A stretch of 64,000 bases of DNA. Source: Triatoma infestans (lineage: Eukaryota; Arthropoda; Insecta; Hemiptera; Reduviidae). Position 1 is the first letter of the stretch, and each line of letters begins with the position of its first letter. The stretch spans positions 153,392 through 217,391 of the forward strand of contig JAAEAF010014397.1 of assembly GCA_011037195.1 (NCBI GenBank), in the 5' to 3' direction. Of the stretch, positions 20,899-33,523 are shown piece by piece. The notes under the pieces are model-generated. The model did no database searches, had not been told where the DNA came from, and was given only the letters and a program-made list of their open reading frames with translations. The position numbers were made by a program, and so were the translations under genes.

Positions 20899-23800
20899 CC
20901 TTTGAATGAAACCTGCTTAATGTTTGTTAAAACTCGGCTGGCTTATAGTTTTTATCAATATATTAATAGAAATAATCGAAATAATTTCAATTGTTGATGA
21001 TGTTTTCTAATTATGTTGAAACTTTAACGAGAAACACGTTTTGTTCCATTGTTACCGAAAAATATCCCTCCTAATAATGAAATATTGGAATAAGTATATA
21101 GAGAGTTTAAAAAGAACGCTTTAATATTTTATAAAAATGCATTGAAAAATTAAATATAGAAACTGACAATTTACAAATTTAAAAAATTAGGTCAATTTCC
21201 AAAATTCTTTCCAGGATAAGATACACTTTAATATTTTCATTATAAAATTAAAAAAATTGTTGTTGATACAAAGTGCGATTTACAATGAATACGCTATGCA
21301 AGGAAATCCGAGTTTGAACGATAAATCTGTCAACGACAAAAATGGTTAACTTTTTTTTTCAATCAGCAAACAATGGAGAGCAATTATCGGGCCAATTAAA
21401 AATATGTAAATATATATTTGTTTGCGATTCCAGCTCACAATACTGTTGTTGGTAGAAAATTGAATTTAATAGAGTGCCAGTGGAAAGATGATGGAAACTG
21501 GATGTTAATTGATACGGTAAAATGTACGGTCAAATATAATTTTCACAATATTACAAGTAGGCAATTTTTTGATAATATCTTTAAAAATAAGCCACGTCTT
21601 AAGCAGTGTAGGCACGTCTCAAAAATATTATTTTTTTATAATACAAAATGAAGCCAATCGTCTCTAACAGATTTATGTGTTACACACTCACATATGTATT
21701 ATGTTTATTAACAACTTAATCAAAGAAATATTAAAAATAAATTAGTTATCCCTACTTTGTCATTTGAAATTGTCCTACTTTCCTACTTACGTTAATTTCT
21801 CGCTTACTCTTGCCTGACTGTTATAGGATGACCCTCAGCAGGAAATTATTGTCAATGCGCAAAGTTATGTGCACGGTAGTAAATAAAGAAACAAATAATA
21901 ATTCTTAGAAATATGATCAGGCTGTTGATGAATCTTTTACATGCAAAACATACATGTACATTTGCCCAGACTACTTTCGTACGCAAAATCAATTTTAGTT
22001 ATTTTTATTTTTTTAAATTACTTTTAATATTAAAAGAAAAAGGTTATGGAGTTGTTTTGAAGTACACGTGGGTTTTAGACGATAAGATATGGGCGCACTG
22101 TTGTGTTTGTTGAGGTATTTGTAGTTGAGTTAGTAGTTTGTTTGTGAGTACAATGAGTCAGACGGGTATGTGCTGCATCACACTCACTACTCCCTGGGTG
22201 AGAGAGAGGTAAAGTGATGCTGGGACAGGTACACAGTACAGTGGGCGTGGCACACAGGCCAGGTAGGTGTGCACGCACCGACATATCGACCAGCCTCATC
22301 CCCTCTTCTTTACTCCTTCACCCCTCTTCGGAATACCATACAGAGAACGCTACAGCTCCACCTAGTAGCTTAAATAATGAACGCAAAACTCTCTCTACGC
22401 TCACTCCTACACGCACACACACACACGCACACACCACATATACATTGAAAACACAACCTACAACCAACATTCAACCTCATGCACTGGTACCCTTGGAGTT
22501 TTTACCTCATACCTGAACCACCATTCTAATACCTAGCCTATACCTTCACCTACGATTAGCAAGTAAAGCTAATTTAGACTGTTTAAGAACCATTTAACAT
22601 TTGCTGCGTTTGGCCTTTTCAAATTATAATGAATATAAACTTTATTTTTTTTTTTTTTTGTATTCTTGTCTGTATTTGTTTTCTTTGCTTTCTTTACTGT
22701 AAAACTATAGCCCTTATTAGGAGTTCTGTAGATGCTGATATTGTTTGCATCAAGTTGATATAGAAATTATTGTTTTAATCAATATTTGGAACGGTTAAAA
22801 TATAGCGCATTCATAGGCTGAGATAGGAGAATCCAATTTGGCTTATTGCTTGCACTCTATTCCTAAATGGAAAAAAATAAACTTTTATCAGCATGTTCAC
22901 AGAATGTCTTCAAAAAGGTTTAAGTTATTGTCGACATGATATTTTGATTTTAATTTAACGAAATATTGTTATTACTTTCTCGTTAATGATATTGAAGTGG
23001 GCAAACTAAGTAAGGGCGAGCAGACTGGAGAGATTTCCGCCAACAACGCTGCTATCAGAAATACAGTGTTCCACTAGAGCTCTCCAGTACGAAACTCCTT
23101 AGAAGCGAAACTGTTTTGCAACCTTTAATTCGGCAGAAGCATAGCTTGTAGAATGAATATCTTCCAAATCTTATAGAAGAGTATCCAGCTACACTGACAA
23201 ACCAGATAAATCAGCTCGCATGGGTTGGGATTTCATTGTGTAATTGATAGACTAAGCGATTACGGCAGACCGGGTGATATTTGAATATTGGGTGAGTTTT
23301 GTTCCTGCTCAAACTTATGGGTTACTTATTTGTTTTTTAATTAGCGCAGTTCGTCACTCTTGAATTGCTATTGACAATATTGGTTAATAAAATTATTTAT
23401 TCGTTTTTATATTTATTATTTATAAATTTATATACATACATAATATACAATTTTACAGGTTTAATTCATAATTAAAATACGGTAAGGATTATACCTTGAT
23501 AATTAATTGTAATTTTTCCTTTAGATAATCTGATGGGATATTAAAAAAGGACCCAATGTGGTAAATAAAATATAATTTTTTATTTTATTATGTAATCATC
23601 ATAAATAAATATTACGTTTTGTAAGTTCTAGCTTAGCTTAAAAAAATTTAGTTATGCTTGATGAATCTAATTTCCCCACCTCACAATCTTGATAGCATAT
23701 TGTTCTAAACCGGAAGTTGTATCAAGCTAGATCGGTGTACAGACACCCAAATAGAAAACGGTCTTCTCGGAATACAGAAAATGGGGTTTCCATAATAAAA

Positions 23801-24479
23801 AAACTTCATATCAAAATTTTGAAACGAACAAAAATAGCTGTGAAAACTGTTTACATTTTAATGGTTAATAATCCTAATATAATTTGGATAACATTTGGCC
23901 GTTTGTGATTAACATATACAATGTATCACTGAATAAAGGAAAATAGCATGAGTTATTGATTTTGATTATTAATCATGATTATTTTGTCTTTATCTATCAG
24001 CATTGGTTGATTGATTTTAGTCTGGGTGTAAGTATATATTCAACAATATTGAATGATAAGAAATCGTCCCCTTCCATAAGTCAATAAGATTTTGTCTCTA
24101 CGCTTGAGACGTTTTCTATTTTGATACAATGGCTTTAAAAAGATGTATATCTTTTGTGTTTCCATAAATTAAATAATAAAAACATTCTAGGCAACGATTT
24201 CGGGTATTCAACCATTCTACGTAGTGGCCAATTGTAAAAAGACTGATGTTTTTCGTTTAGTTAAATATCAGGTACAAGCGAGAACAATCTTGGACGTGAA
24301 CAAAACTTCATCTATCATTTTTTTACATCTGAGACAATAATCAGTATTCAGTAAGGAAGGCTAAGGGTGAATCTTGGAGTAGAGCTTGGTCTGAAGTAAA
24401 TCATACAAGTGGTATGCAAAGACTATACTGTCGTGGAAATCCATAAGAAAATTAAAAAACGACAAAAGCCAAACTGTGT
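20899..24479. other. Long stretch with no recognised gene
   Basis: A 77-codon frame at 21418-21651 (KLNLIECQWKDDGNWML) is not recognisable. 22150-22520 is GC-richer and, toward its right end, strongly pyrimidine-biased on the plus strand, with an (AC)n run near 22420. 22985-23300 is also GC-richer. No transposon hallmark seen. Confidence 0.4.
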
Positions 24480-25870
24480 ATTTCGTGTTGTATGATCATC
24501 CAAAATAAAAGATTTTTTTTAAGTATCTTTTATGAGTGTGAAGATAGAGATTCTCGTGTGTATGTGTATCTGTGCACAAGATAACTGCGATTCGATGAAG
24601 CATATCTTGGAGGAGGAAGTCAGAGATAGTTTTACAGAACTCAAGAAGTGGAAAGGCGTTAGGCTTAGAGGCTATATGATGGAACTAAATTAACATGGAG
24701 CGCTCAAAAAAATATACAGCCCGGTGCTGGAAGGAGACAGTATCCTTCATTATCGTACATTGTACCTGTATATAAAAAAAAAGACTCCAAAGGGATCAGG
24801 GGGGATTACCGAGGAATTACTGTGAGTCTTCTTTCAGCCGTGTATTATGTAGATTATCCACAGAAATGTGGTGGAAATGACAAAAACAAGCCAGATCGAA
24901 AAGCAGGCAGGATTTATTTCTGGACGATCATGTAACCACGTTTTTTTTACAATGCTCAAGGAAATCATGGTGGCAAAAACTGATGAACACTGAAGGACTT
25001 CGCCAGGGATTGTGAAATGTCCCCTACAATTTTTAAAATTTATCTGGATAGCGTAATAAAGAATTAGAATGCTTCTTGCAGAGGAATGGCTATTCTAATA
25101 GGAGATTAAAATTTGTACTCCCTCTTATTCGCTGATGAACAGGTTATTTTACCTCTAGCCCGCGAGGATAGTAAGTGCCTTATAAGAAAACTGCTAGAAG
25201 GTTATGAAGCTGGCGGCTTCAAAGTTAATATCTCTAAATCCAAATACTTGGTTATGGGGAGGAGTTGATTGTAGCTCTCAAGGCATTAGGTTGTCCGCCG
25301 TTTCAATACTTGAGTTCAATAATAGATAAAGCCGGCAGCTGTGAGGCTGACAGTTCTAATTAGGGCGATCCGAATCCTGTGATCCGTTGCTTGTACGGAG
25401 TTCTTTGGATCAAAGATATCTCAATAGATACAAGAAGTCTCATTCTTAGACCAATATTGGCGGAGAAGCTGGTTACAGTTACTGAGCATATCAGGTAGAA
25501 AGTAAATGAAGTAGTGTTAGGTGGCCTGAGAAGCAGTTGAGATTTTATCTTCTGCGTAGAAGATTAAAAACATCGATAACCATGCTTATGAAAGCACAGT
25601 AGAGCGCAGTTGAGATGAGAAATGCGATCTATACAGTGGTACAGTCATGTATACAGCGAATGGGGCAATTACGGTGGCCAAAAAGAATGCTTTGGTAGAA
25701 AAATCAAAAAAAGGGGCGTCCCAGAAATACATGAAAAGAAAGCGTAGCCGGAGCAATGGATGTTCTGTTCGCGGCCCTAGAAGGAGGACTGGAATGACTG
25801 TCTCACATGGTCTCTGGGAGTTAAGAGTAACCACGGGAATCGTAGAAACAATAAAAAAAAAGAAAAAATG
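24480..25870 (+). pseudogene. Heavily decayed RTE-like reverse transcriptase
   Basis: Plus-strand blocks in the right order but different frames: IVPVYKKKDSKGIRGDYRGI (24760-24820), QIEKQAGFISGRSCNHVFF (24890-24950), EGLRQGL (25003), LLFADEQVILPLAREDSKCL (25120-25180, FADE where FADD is expected), YEAGGFKVNISKSKYLVMG (25205-25260), and a diverged HVYRMGQLRWPKR block (25645-25690). Many stops, indels and a large deletion between GRS and GLRQG. Older than the RTE-like copies at 1.8 and 57.1 kb, and a different family (FADDQVI type). Confidence 0.72.
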
Positions 25871-25954
25871 GAGTTCTATCAGGATCATTGAAGCCTCTAA
25901 GAAACTTCTATCGAACTGGGGGGGAATTTTATTTTATTTTATTTTTTTAATATA

Positions 25955-26165
25955 AGGCGCTTTAAAATCTATGGTCATTGGTGCCCGGTGCCTTCTCAGT
26001 GCCCACTAAATCCATCGGCCTCCGGACAGTGTTCTGTCGTTATAGACAACACTGTCCATCACCGGACAGTAGGAACACCTAGGAAGGAAAAAATCTAAAG
26101 ACAGCACAGCTAGACGCGAACCTGGGTCTTCCGCGTGCGAGGCGCTAACCACTGAGCTAGCAATT
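25955..26165 (-). repeat. tRNA-derived SINE (family S), full length, minus
   Basis: 3' end AAGGCGCTTTAAAATCTATG, body CATCGGCCTCCGGACAGTGT and ATAGACAACACTGTCCATCA, head GCGAACCTGGGTCTTCCGCG (box B with one change) and AACCACTGAGCTAGCAATT (box A). It lies directly downstream of the decayed RTE-like copy. Confidence 0.82.
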
Positions 26166-27249
26166 TTACTTAATTTCATTTTGTTATTCAAGCAAAAAAA
26201 AAAAAAAAAATCCACAAACAAAATGTCCGCACAATTATAAGTGGCCAACGAAAAAAGTCATACATAAATGTATACATTTTTATTCATTTATTTAAAAGTT
26301 TTACAGGGGAAAAAGTATATTTAAAATAATTTCACAAAGAATTTGAATTTCAGATGAGTTTTACTAGTTCTGTACAAATCTAAGAAAAGTATTAAGAAAC
26401 TTTTATTTTTTTTTTTTTTTAACTTCAGAGTTTTTGTTTTGCGTAGGATTAGTACACTCATGGGGGGGGGGGGGGGGGGGGACTTTCCATTTATTAGTTG
26501 GAAAAATATGTGGCATCTAGAATTTTTTCTTGGGTCTATGTTGTTACGTGTATTGCAATATCAACTAATTTCTTTAAGAAATTTTATCATAAAAGTCAAG
26601 AAAGTGGGCAAAACTAATAAATAATATTACTTTCATAAAACAGATAAACAGCTCAGTTTTTTGTAAAATGCAATTTTTTTTTTTTTGGAAAACTGTATTT
26701 TATGATTATTTGAGAAATTTTTAATACAGTTTGTTTGACAAAAATAAATTATGAATTCAATTTCTTGTCAAAAAATGTTTGCTGAAATTTTTTTGGTTTC
26801 AGAATATTAAGAGTTTAATGAATACGGCGTTTTACTAATAAGTTATTTAAATAAAAATATTTTATAACAAATTAAAAAAAAATATATTAACTTTAATGTA
26901 ATTATGTTGATTTATATTGAAATTTTTTTTTTTTTTTTTAATGAGATCAGAGGGATATAAAGCAGAATATCATCCAATTTGTGTGGATTATGTTAAGCAT
27001 ATCTTGACATTTGATTGACAACTGGATTGGGAATATATTGGAGATATTCACCAACTTAGAGATGCTGCAAACATACATTAGGTGGGCCTCTGCTTTATGA
27101 TACAAATAGTTTGCTTTATGATATAACTTTTTCTATATAACTCTAAATTTCTCTTTATATAACTCTAAATATTATGTTCTTTTATAAAACTAAACTTGTC
27201 TTTATGTTTTTGAACTAACTAACAGCTAGGAAGCAGCTTCGCCATCATT
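26166..27249. other. AT-rich spacer with a poly-G tract
   Basis: Contains a run of about 20 G at about 26462-26481, unusual in this AT-rich window. No gene recognised. Confidence 0.5.
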
Positions 27250-27512
27250 TTTCTCTTACTTCTAAATGCTTCTCTTTTTTCTCATACTTCTTAATGTGAC
27301 TGCGGTCTGGTCAAATTTTCGAAATTTAATTTTCCACCGGAAATACATATTTTGTGTGTGAAAAAACATTTCAGAAATGAAAAATCACAGGAAGCTAAAA
27401 CTTGGTACACCTGCATCTGACAAGAAAGGTCTTGGGCAAAATCCATTCAATCGGAAGTGCATGTTTACTGAATATTTTTTTTTCTAAGTTCTCCGCGATC
27501 GTCTTTACACAT
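27250..27512 (+). repeat. Family C repeat, left part (split by the R2-like element)
   Basis: TTTTCCACCGGAAATACATA, AAACTTGGTACACCTGCATC, AATCGGAAGTGCATGTTTAC and TTCTCCGCGATCGTCTT blocks in family order. The copy resumes at about 29300. Confidence 0.65.
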
Positions 27513-29099
27513 ATAGACCTTGGAGTGAAGAAGACGGATGAAATTCCTAATGGCGAGGAGTCCCACAAGGCGGACCCCTATCTCCTACTCTATTTAATAT
27601 TGCCATAGATTACATATATTATGAAGCATGTGACATCCTCTTGGCAAATACGATAGGGTATAAGCTTCATGAATGGGAGACTGGTATCATCCTTATAGGA
27701 TTCGCGGACGATCAGGCAGTGACAGCTTGTAGCGTAGAAGCGGCTGAACGTATAATTAACTTAATCCAGCTTCTGTTCAGAAAGATAGGTTTCTCACTGA
27801 ATCCAGCCTAGAGTACAGCAGTGATAATCAGGGAGGGAGTACTCTCTCGGACTAAGCTCACACTGGATAATGGGGACGAGATTAGCTCATTGGGGGAAGG
27901 AGAAATTATAAAGTATTTAGGATGCTCCTTTTCCGACGAACTTGCGGTGAACGAGGAATCGGTTGAAAAATTAAACGTGAATTTAGCCAAGCTTACATCA
28001 TCCAATTTGTTAAAGCCCGATCAAAAGCTAAATATCCTCAACCAGTACCTGTTCCCTGCACTGACTTATCCTCTTCAATCATTACCTCTCACTAAGCTTT
28101 GCCCGGCACTCTTGGACGGTATAGACGTCACCATAAGGCGGTACGTGAAAGCCATGCTTAGTTTGCCCGCTGACACGAATAGCGGTATGCTATACGCCCC
28201 TCGACGTTAACGCGGACTTGGCCTGCTCAGGTGTAAGTGGGAGGCGCCTCTGCAGCACTGGTCAATTGCCCAGAAATTGTCTAGAGTGCAGGATCCTCTT
28301 TTTCAACGAATATTTGATTATGAGGGTGAATCAAGTCTGTGCGCGGCTAGGTCTGAGAGAGAGCTCTTTCGAATCGTGGGCTGCGTGTAAGTGGCAAGGT
28401 GTGGGGGTATGCCACTTTAGGGATAACCCTAAAGGAAATCAATTCGTCTGTAATAAGCAGCTGCTCTCGGGCTCCGAGTGGACTAACTCCCTTAAATTAA
28501 GTAATAATTATGCTCCTCTTCGTGGAGTACCGGCGGTAGCCGCACAGATGTCAGGAGATGTTGGACCCCTCTGCCGCCGATGTGGCAGGGAGAATGAAAC
28601 ACCAGCCCACGTGCTTGGTAATTGTCCACACAACATGCTCCTTGTCACTCGCCGGCACCACCGTGTCAAGCACACCATCACGGAGCTTCTTGAAGGTTCA
28701 AAGGATTTTGTGTGCTACGAGGAGGTGCTTGCTGTCGATGACGCGGGGTCGACCCGATACGCAGATATCCTGGCTTTCAGGAAGAGCAGCAATTTGACAT
28801 ATATCCTGGATCCCACAATCAGGTATGAGTCTAACGATCCTGATCAGGCGGAGAAAATCGATATGGAGAAGCGCTGTATTTATGAGAGGTGCATCGCCTA
28901 CTACCAGGAGAAGTACAGAGAGCACTTCGGAGATAGAGAGTACCAGGTCCGGGGACTCTGGTTTGGTTCGAGAGGAACCATACCGAACAGAACGGCAAAG
29001 TTTTTTGACACGGTCGGTATCGACCAGAGCAAACTAACGTCGCTTAGTGAGCTCATTCTTATAGACTCACTAGCAATTATAAAAAACCATATTTATTGA
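27513..29099 (+). pseudogene. R2-like non-LTR retrotransposon polyprotein, 5'-truncated
   Basis: RT: GVPQGGPLSPTLFNIAIDYI (27560-27620) and GFADDQAVT (catalytic box, about 27698-27724), then the thumb block EIIKYLGCSFSDELA, LLKPDQKLNILNQYLFPALT and YVKAMLSLPADTNSG. C-terminal zinc knuckle CRRCGRENETPAHVLGNC (about 28573-28626) with RRHHRVK. Then a restriction-like endonuclease region: RYADILAFRKSSN, LTYILDPTIRYE, EKRCIYERCIAYYQEKYREH. RT followed by a C-terminal PD-D-type nuclease defines the R2/R4/NeSL group; the sequence favours R2-like. Broken by a stop at about 27809 (NPA-stop), a stop at 28208-28210, and frame changes near 27550 and 28385. The PD of the nuclease is AD here. 3' UTR runs to about 29300 with AATAAA. 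Confidence 0.85.
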
Positions 29100-29299
29100 C
29101 AATGACAAATGATCTTTTATTAGGCTTATGTTGGGTTAAGTGCTTTGTTCTTTTTTATTCTCATAATGTGTATATGTGTGTGTTTTTTATTTATTTTACT
29201 TTATTTTTATATAACTTATCCTTGCTGGTACACTGTGTTCTCTGCAACCCAACCTAGTTGAGCAGCCCCACTTAGTTTTTTAAAAATAAAGTGATTTCT

Positions 29300-29490
29300 C
29301 TCTCTATAAACATAAAGCACTGTTGTTTGACACATTTTTCCGGGAAAATTGATTATTTGTGTGTGTGGGAGGGGGGTTCTAGAAAAGAAGTAGCGCTAAA
29401 AGTTTCCTCTAGAGTGCCACTTCAATACAATTTACAAACTTTTCAAAATAATTCGAACTTCTCATTAATAAATCGAAATAAATTTTAAGT
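29300..29490 (+). repeat. Family C repeat, right part
   Basis: ACACATTTTTCCGGGAAAAT, a GGGAGGGGGGTTCTAG-like block, TCTAGAGTGCCACTTCAATA and AATTCGAACTT-like sequence match one internal unit. This continues the copy begun at 27250. Confidence 0.6.
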
Positions 29491-30454
29491 TTTAACTAAC
29501 TATCTTAAAACACGCTAATAATAATAACCCTTGCTAATATTCTTGTTTTAAGCCTCTATCATTTTCTATAGTAATATATCTGCAACATTTCATGTTATTA
29601 GATGGGTATACATAATTTATCAAGATATAAAGGACTTAGCAGAGCTTCTCCTTAATAGAACTTTATTGAGCGTAAGACAAGTGGGATACTTGATTTATTG
29701 CTTTGTCATTTTGCCTTTAGAGTTATATACTTGTACTGTAATAAATTGATTATTAGAAGGTGTGTGTATATATACGTTAAATTCGTTTATTGAAAGATAA
29801 GTAATAATAAAGAGGAATTTCCACTTAAATTTTATAATCATTTATTTATGATTAATTTCTCTTTAATAGGCAGAATTTCTGCTATTAGACTGTATCACTG
29901 TATCTGATAAAGCCAAGGTTCTTTGTAAGTTTGTATAAAAATTTTTGGTTTTCTTGGATTTTAATTTTTCCAAGAAAAAAATGAAATTGTAAAAATAATC
30001 GTATTTTTGCCGAAACTGAATAGAAGTAGATGGCCATTTAGGCTGTCGAAGCAGGTATTCATGTATCGACTATATTACACGTCTCGAAGCAACAAATTAG
30101 AAGGCGGTTAACTTCCAAAAATTGATGATAGTGTTACGTTGAAACTGACTTAGCAAGGCGAGTTAATATGTGAATTTGATGGAATTACCAAAATAAACTG
30201 CAGGACAAAAATATTGCACAAAATTTCAAAATATTATAATTTGAAGTTGAAAGGTATTTTCGTATTTTTTTTTTTTATGGATTCAAGTTGTTGAACTCTA
30301 ATCCAAAGGAAAAAAAGAACAACTACCAAAAATTTAAGAAAAACCTGTCATTATTACACAGAATAAAAAATAAAGCTCAAAAACAAAAAAAAATCTGTAA
30401 AATTCAAAATTAAAATGGTTCTTATTTATTATCACTTCTTCATTTTTTTTCAAC
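29491..30454. other. AT-rich spacer
   Basis: No gene recognised. GACAAAAATATTGCACAAAA at about 30205 could be a diverged transposon end but has no clear partner. Confidence 0.4.
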
Positions 30455-31440
30455 AGTATTTAGTGATACCTTCTCTTGCTCTGATCACTGCAGCAAGCCT
30501 CCTTGACATTGAAATGATTAGATTTTGGATAACCTCTTGAGAAATTTCATTCCATTCTTCAATAACTGCTGTACGTAGCTCCCTAGAGTGCTAGGGGCAA
30601 TCAGGCGAAGTCTGAGCCGTCTTCCAATTGTGTCCTAATGGTATTATATTGGATTTAGGTCTGGACTTCTCGGTGGAGAAACCAAACGTCGAATCCCAAT
30701 ATCCTGCAAGTACTCAAGGACAACACTAGCAGTGTGACATCTGGCATTATCCTGTAGAAAATCATCGCCGACTCTTTCAAAAACTGGCACAACATATCGC
30801 TGAAGAACCACTTCCGGGCATGTAGCGTCCCATTTTCCATGTATGTCTCCCCAAATCATAACAGCGCCTCCAGCAAAAGCCACTCTTGGAGAAATGTTAG
30901 CCTCTGCATATCTCTCACCTTGACGCCTCCAAACTCTCATCCTTCCATCTGCAGAATGTAGGGTGAGTCGCGACACATCTGTGAATAAAACACGTCTCCA
31001 ATCCTCTATTGTCCAATTGACATGTTCTCGTGAATATTGCAGGCTGGCGACTCTATGTGCTCTGGTGAGAAGAGGGCCAGTATCAGGTATCCTGGAAGCC
31101 AAGTTTGCTTTATTTAACCTTCTTCTAACTCCTACTTGAAATATGGACATTATGGACATCAGCGATCAAGTGACGTAATTGATTGCTAGTGACGAACCTG
31201 TTCCTTAACACATTCAGATGCCTTGGCACATTCTTCACATCTGTCCGAGTTGTACTTGTGGTACGGTCCGTGGCAGGTCTTCGGGAGTATCTCCCAGTCT
31301 CCCTGTAGGGCATTAACGTTTTTGAAACAGTGGATTGGTTCGTTCCTTGTCTCTGAGTAATAATTGATTGCTGAACCCCTTCTTCATGCTTGCAATGTTA
31401 CCACGCGAACTGCTATTTCTTCAGAATAATTTTCCTCACG
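30455..31440 (-). pseudogene. Tc1-like transposase
   Basis: Minus-strand order: N-terminal paired-like HTH remains (QRQGTNQSTVSKT), GRYSRRPATDRTTSTT, then the catalytic core RVLFTDVSRLTL (first D), RVWRRQGERYAEANI, GGAVMIWGDIHG, FLQDNARCHTASVV (second D) and PPRSPDLNPI (region before the third acidic residue). An early stop and frame change lie at about 30645. Beyond it the C-terminus continues as EEWNEISQEVIQNLI and MSRRLAAVIRARGGITKY, ending near 30457. The N-terminal region has a frame change near 31140-31160. Close to family length, so a fairly young but dead copy. Terminal inverted repeats were not identified. Confidence 0.85.
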
Positions 31441-31776
31441 AGACCTTTCACGACGGTTATTCACAAATGCCAAACAGGCGTCTGAACCATTTATACGAAA
31501 TATCTATACAGGGATGGAAATGTGATCTGAGCAAGGTGCCAAAATCATTAAATTTAATAGAATTCTTCTTACAGTATCAGTATGTCCAAGTTAATCTTAA
31601 ATATATATTATTTAAAATATTTTCTCTTAATGTTTATAATCCTATATTTCCAATAAAAATTAAAATAATAATAATAATAAATAATATATATTTTTATTCT
31701 CATTTACATATATACTATATACTGTATTATAATTTGTATTTAGAATTCTATTATTATAGTATCACAAAAATTTCAC
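31441..31776. other. AT-rich spacer
   Basis: Covered by a 184-codon open frame (31368-31922) that crosses the dead transposon edge and the C copy. Its composition is AT-driven and it is not considered a gene. Confidence 0.5.
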
Positions 31777-32613
31777 CAAAAAAAAAAAACTGGTGTGAAA
31801 CACTCACACAACTTTCTCTTACTCCAGTTCTCAAAATTATAATTGACAAATTTTATAGTTTGTGTACCAAACTTAATGAAATTCGTCGAAAACTGTTCAG
31901 TAAAAGCGCACTTCCGGTTTAATAATTTCCTTGAAACTCGGAATTTTGGCCATCTATTTATTTCTAATTAAATTTTCTTTGGATGATAGAATTTGTATAA
32001 TCAACTATGATGATAGCACTTAAGAGAAAAACGTATCCCCACCCCTTCCCTAAAAGTGCCCTTAAATGAATTTTCCCAGAGAAATGTTTTAAATAAAAGT
32101 TGTAGATCTTTGTATGTTTAGTTCATATAAGAAGTTTCAAGTAAATCGTCGGAGCCTTTTTTGAGAAAATTGAGAAAAAAAGAAAAAATCATAGTAATGT
32201 GACAAAGTAAACGCACTTCCGGTTATTCGAGTTTTTTCAAACTCGGAATTTCAACAACATATTCAATTTTGACTAACATTATTTAGATGACAGAGTTGTC
32301 TAATAACCTGAAAAACCACTTTAAATAAAAACCTATCCCCACCGCTCCCCCATTAATGCCCTTAAATGAATTTTCCCAGAGAGATGTTTCAAATAAAAGT
32401 TGAGCTCATTGTATGTGTAGTTGATACAATAAGTTTAAAGAAAATCGTCGGAGCCATTTTTGAGAAAAAAGTAAAAATACAACTCGTAAAGTGGTACTTC
32501 CGGTTGAGGAATTTTGACAGAGAATGTACAGTCAGATCCCATGCTGATACCTAAACGGAATATCAAGTTTCAACTTTCTGCGGTTTTTCGTTTTTGAGCT
32601 ATGCTGTTCACAA

Positions 32614-32647
<34 letters not shown>

Positions 32648-32775
32648 ATTTGCTAAAAACCAATTTTTTGAACTCAGGGGACCTCAAAACGGATATTTCC
32701 GTTAAAACTCGATATCGAAAATTTGGCACGATTACAATACTTCCTCTTTCTAGGAGTAAGAGAGAATAAAAAAAA
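31777..32775 (-). repeat. Family C repeat, full length
   Basis: Left end TGGTGTGAAACACTCACACA then ACTTTCTCTTACTCCAG after a poly-A run. Right end TTCTAGGAGTAAGAGAGAAT before A-rich sequence. Two internal units, and a long (AC)n tract of about 17 units (32613-32646) at the usual position. Confidence 0.88.
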
Positions 32776-33288
32776 AAACTGAAAGATTATTCGTAGAATT
32801 AGATGGACACCTAAAGTTTGGGTGCTTTTGAAAATCTCTTGCGTACCTTCCCAGTTTAATAAATATTAAAGTCCACACATTTGGAATTAGAAAAGTTATT
32901 CGGCTGGCCAGTAAATTTATGTCTGAAGTTTTTTGGACTATCAAACAAAACGGTGTGTCAGTACAGTAAAAGTGTTCAGAGCACCTTGTATCTCTGTCAG
33001 TCTGTTCACATGCCTTAGGTGGAGTTCCAGGCATGTGTTGCTATGGGAACACAAGCATACTGAACTGTGTAGCAGCTTCTAAAAGACCTTCTATGTAGCT
33101 TATACTATGTACACAGAACTCAATAGACGTAAGTAGTGCGGGTTTAATATAACTAACTCTACCGAATTTCATCATTAAAATTGAATAATGTAATGTAGGA
33201 GGTGTTCAATATTAATAAAAATAATAATATTAATACTTACGCGATACTAATAAATATTTTTAGTAATAATAATTTTAATAATAATAAT
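32776..33288. other. Spacer, nothing recognised
   Basis: A 94-codon minus frame (32750-33034) has no recognisable domain. ATA/TAA-rich toward 33290. Confidence 0.4.
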
Positions 33289-33518
33289 AGGGAAGGGAAT
33301 AGCTAAGTGGTTAGGTACTGGACTCCCACGCGGAGGACCCGGGTTCGAGTACAGCTGTGCTACCCTTAGATTTCTTCTTCCTAGGAGCCTCTACAGCTCA
33401 CTGTCCGGTGATGGACAGTGTTGCTGTAACGAGAGAACACTGTCCGGAGGCCGGCAGTGCACTGAGAAGGCACCGGGCGCCAATGACCATAGATGTTGAC
33501 GCGCCTTAAATTTAAAAA
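33289..33518 (+). repeat. tRNA-derived SINE (family S), first of a head-to-tail pair
   Basis: GGGAAGGGAATAGCTAAGTG (box A), GGACCCGGGTTCGAGTACAG (box B), GGTGATGGACAGTGTTGCTG, AGAACACTGTCCGGAGGCCG and GATGTTGACGCGCCTTAAAT, then a poly-A tail. A second copy starts at once. Confidence 0.87.
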
Positions 33519-33523
33519 AAAAA

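Noticed and set aside
20899..24479. Host gene hidden in the long element-poor stretch
   Set aside because: No reading frame with a recognisable domain and no convincing exon series with splice sites could be supported by eye. Small first exons or non-coding RNA cannot be excluded.
28218..28400. Start of a 293-codon open frame at 28218
   Set aside because: The first ~55 codons are out of frame with the R2-like protein, which continues in the frame of the upstream part until a frame change near 28385. The ATG at 28218 is not a real start.
31368..31922. 184-codon plus-strand open frame
   Set aside because: It crosses the N-terminal end of a dead transposase and a non-coding repeat terminus. 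Its residues (I, Y, N, K) follow AT composition; no domain.
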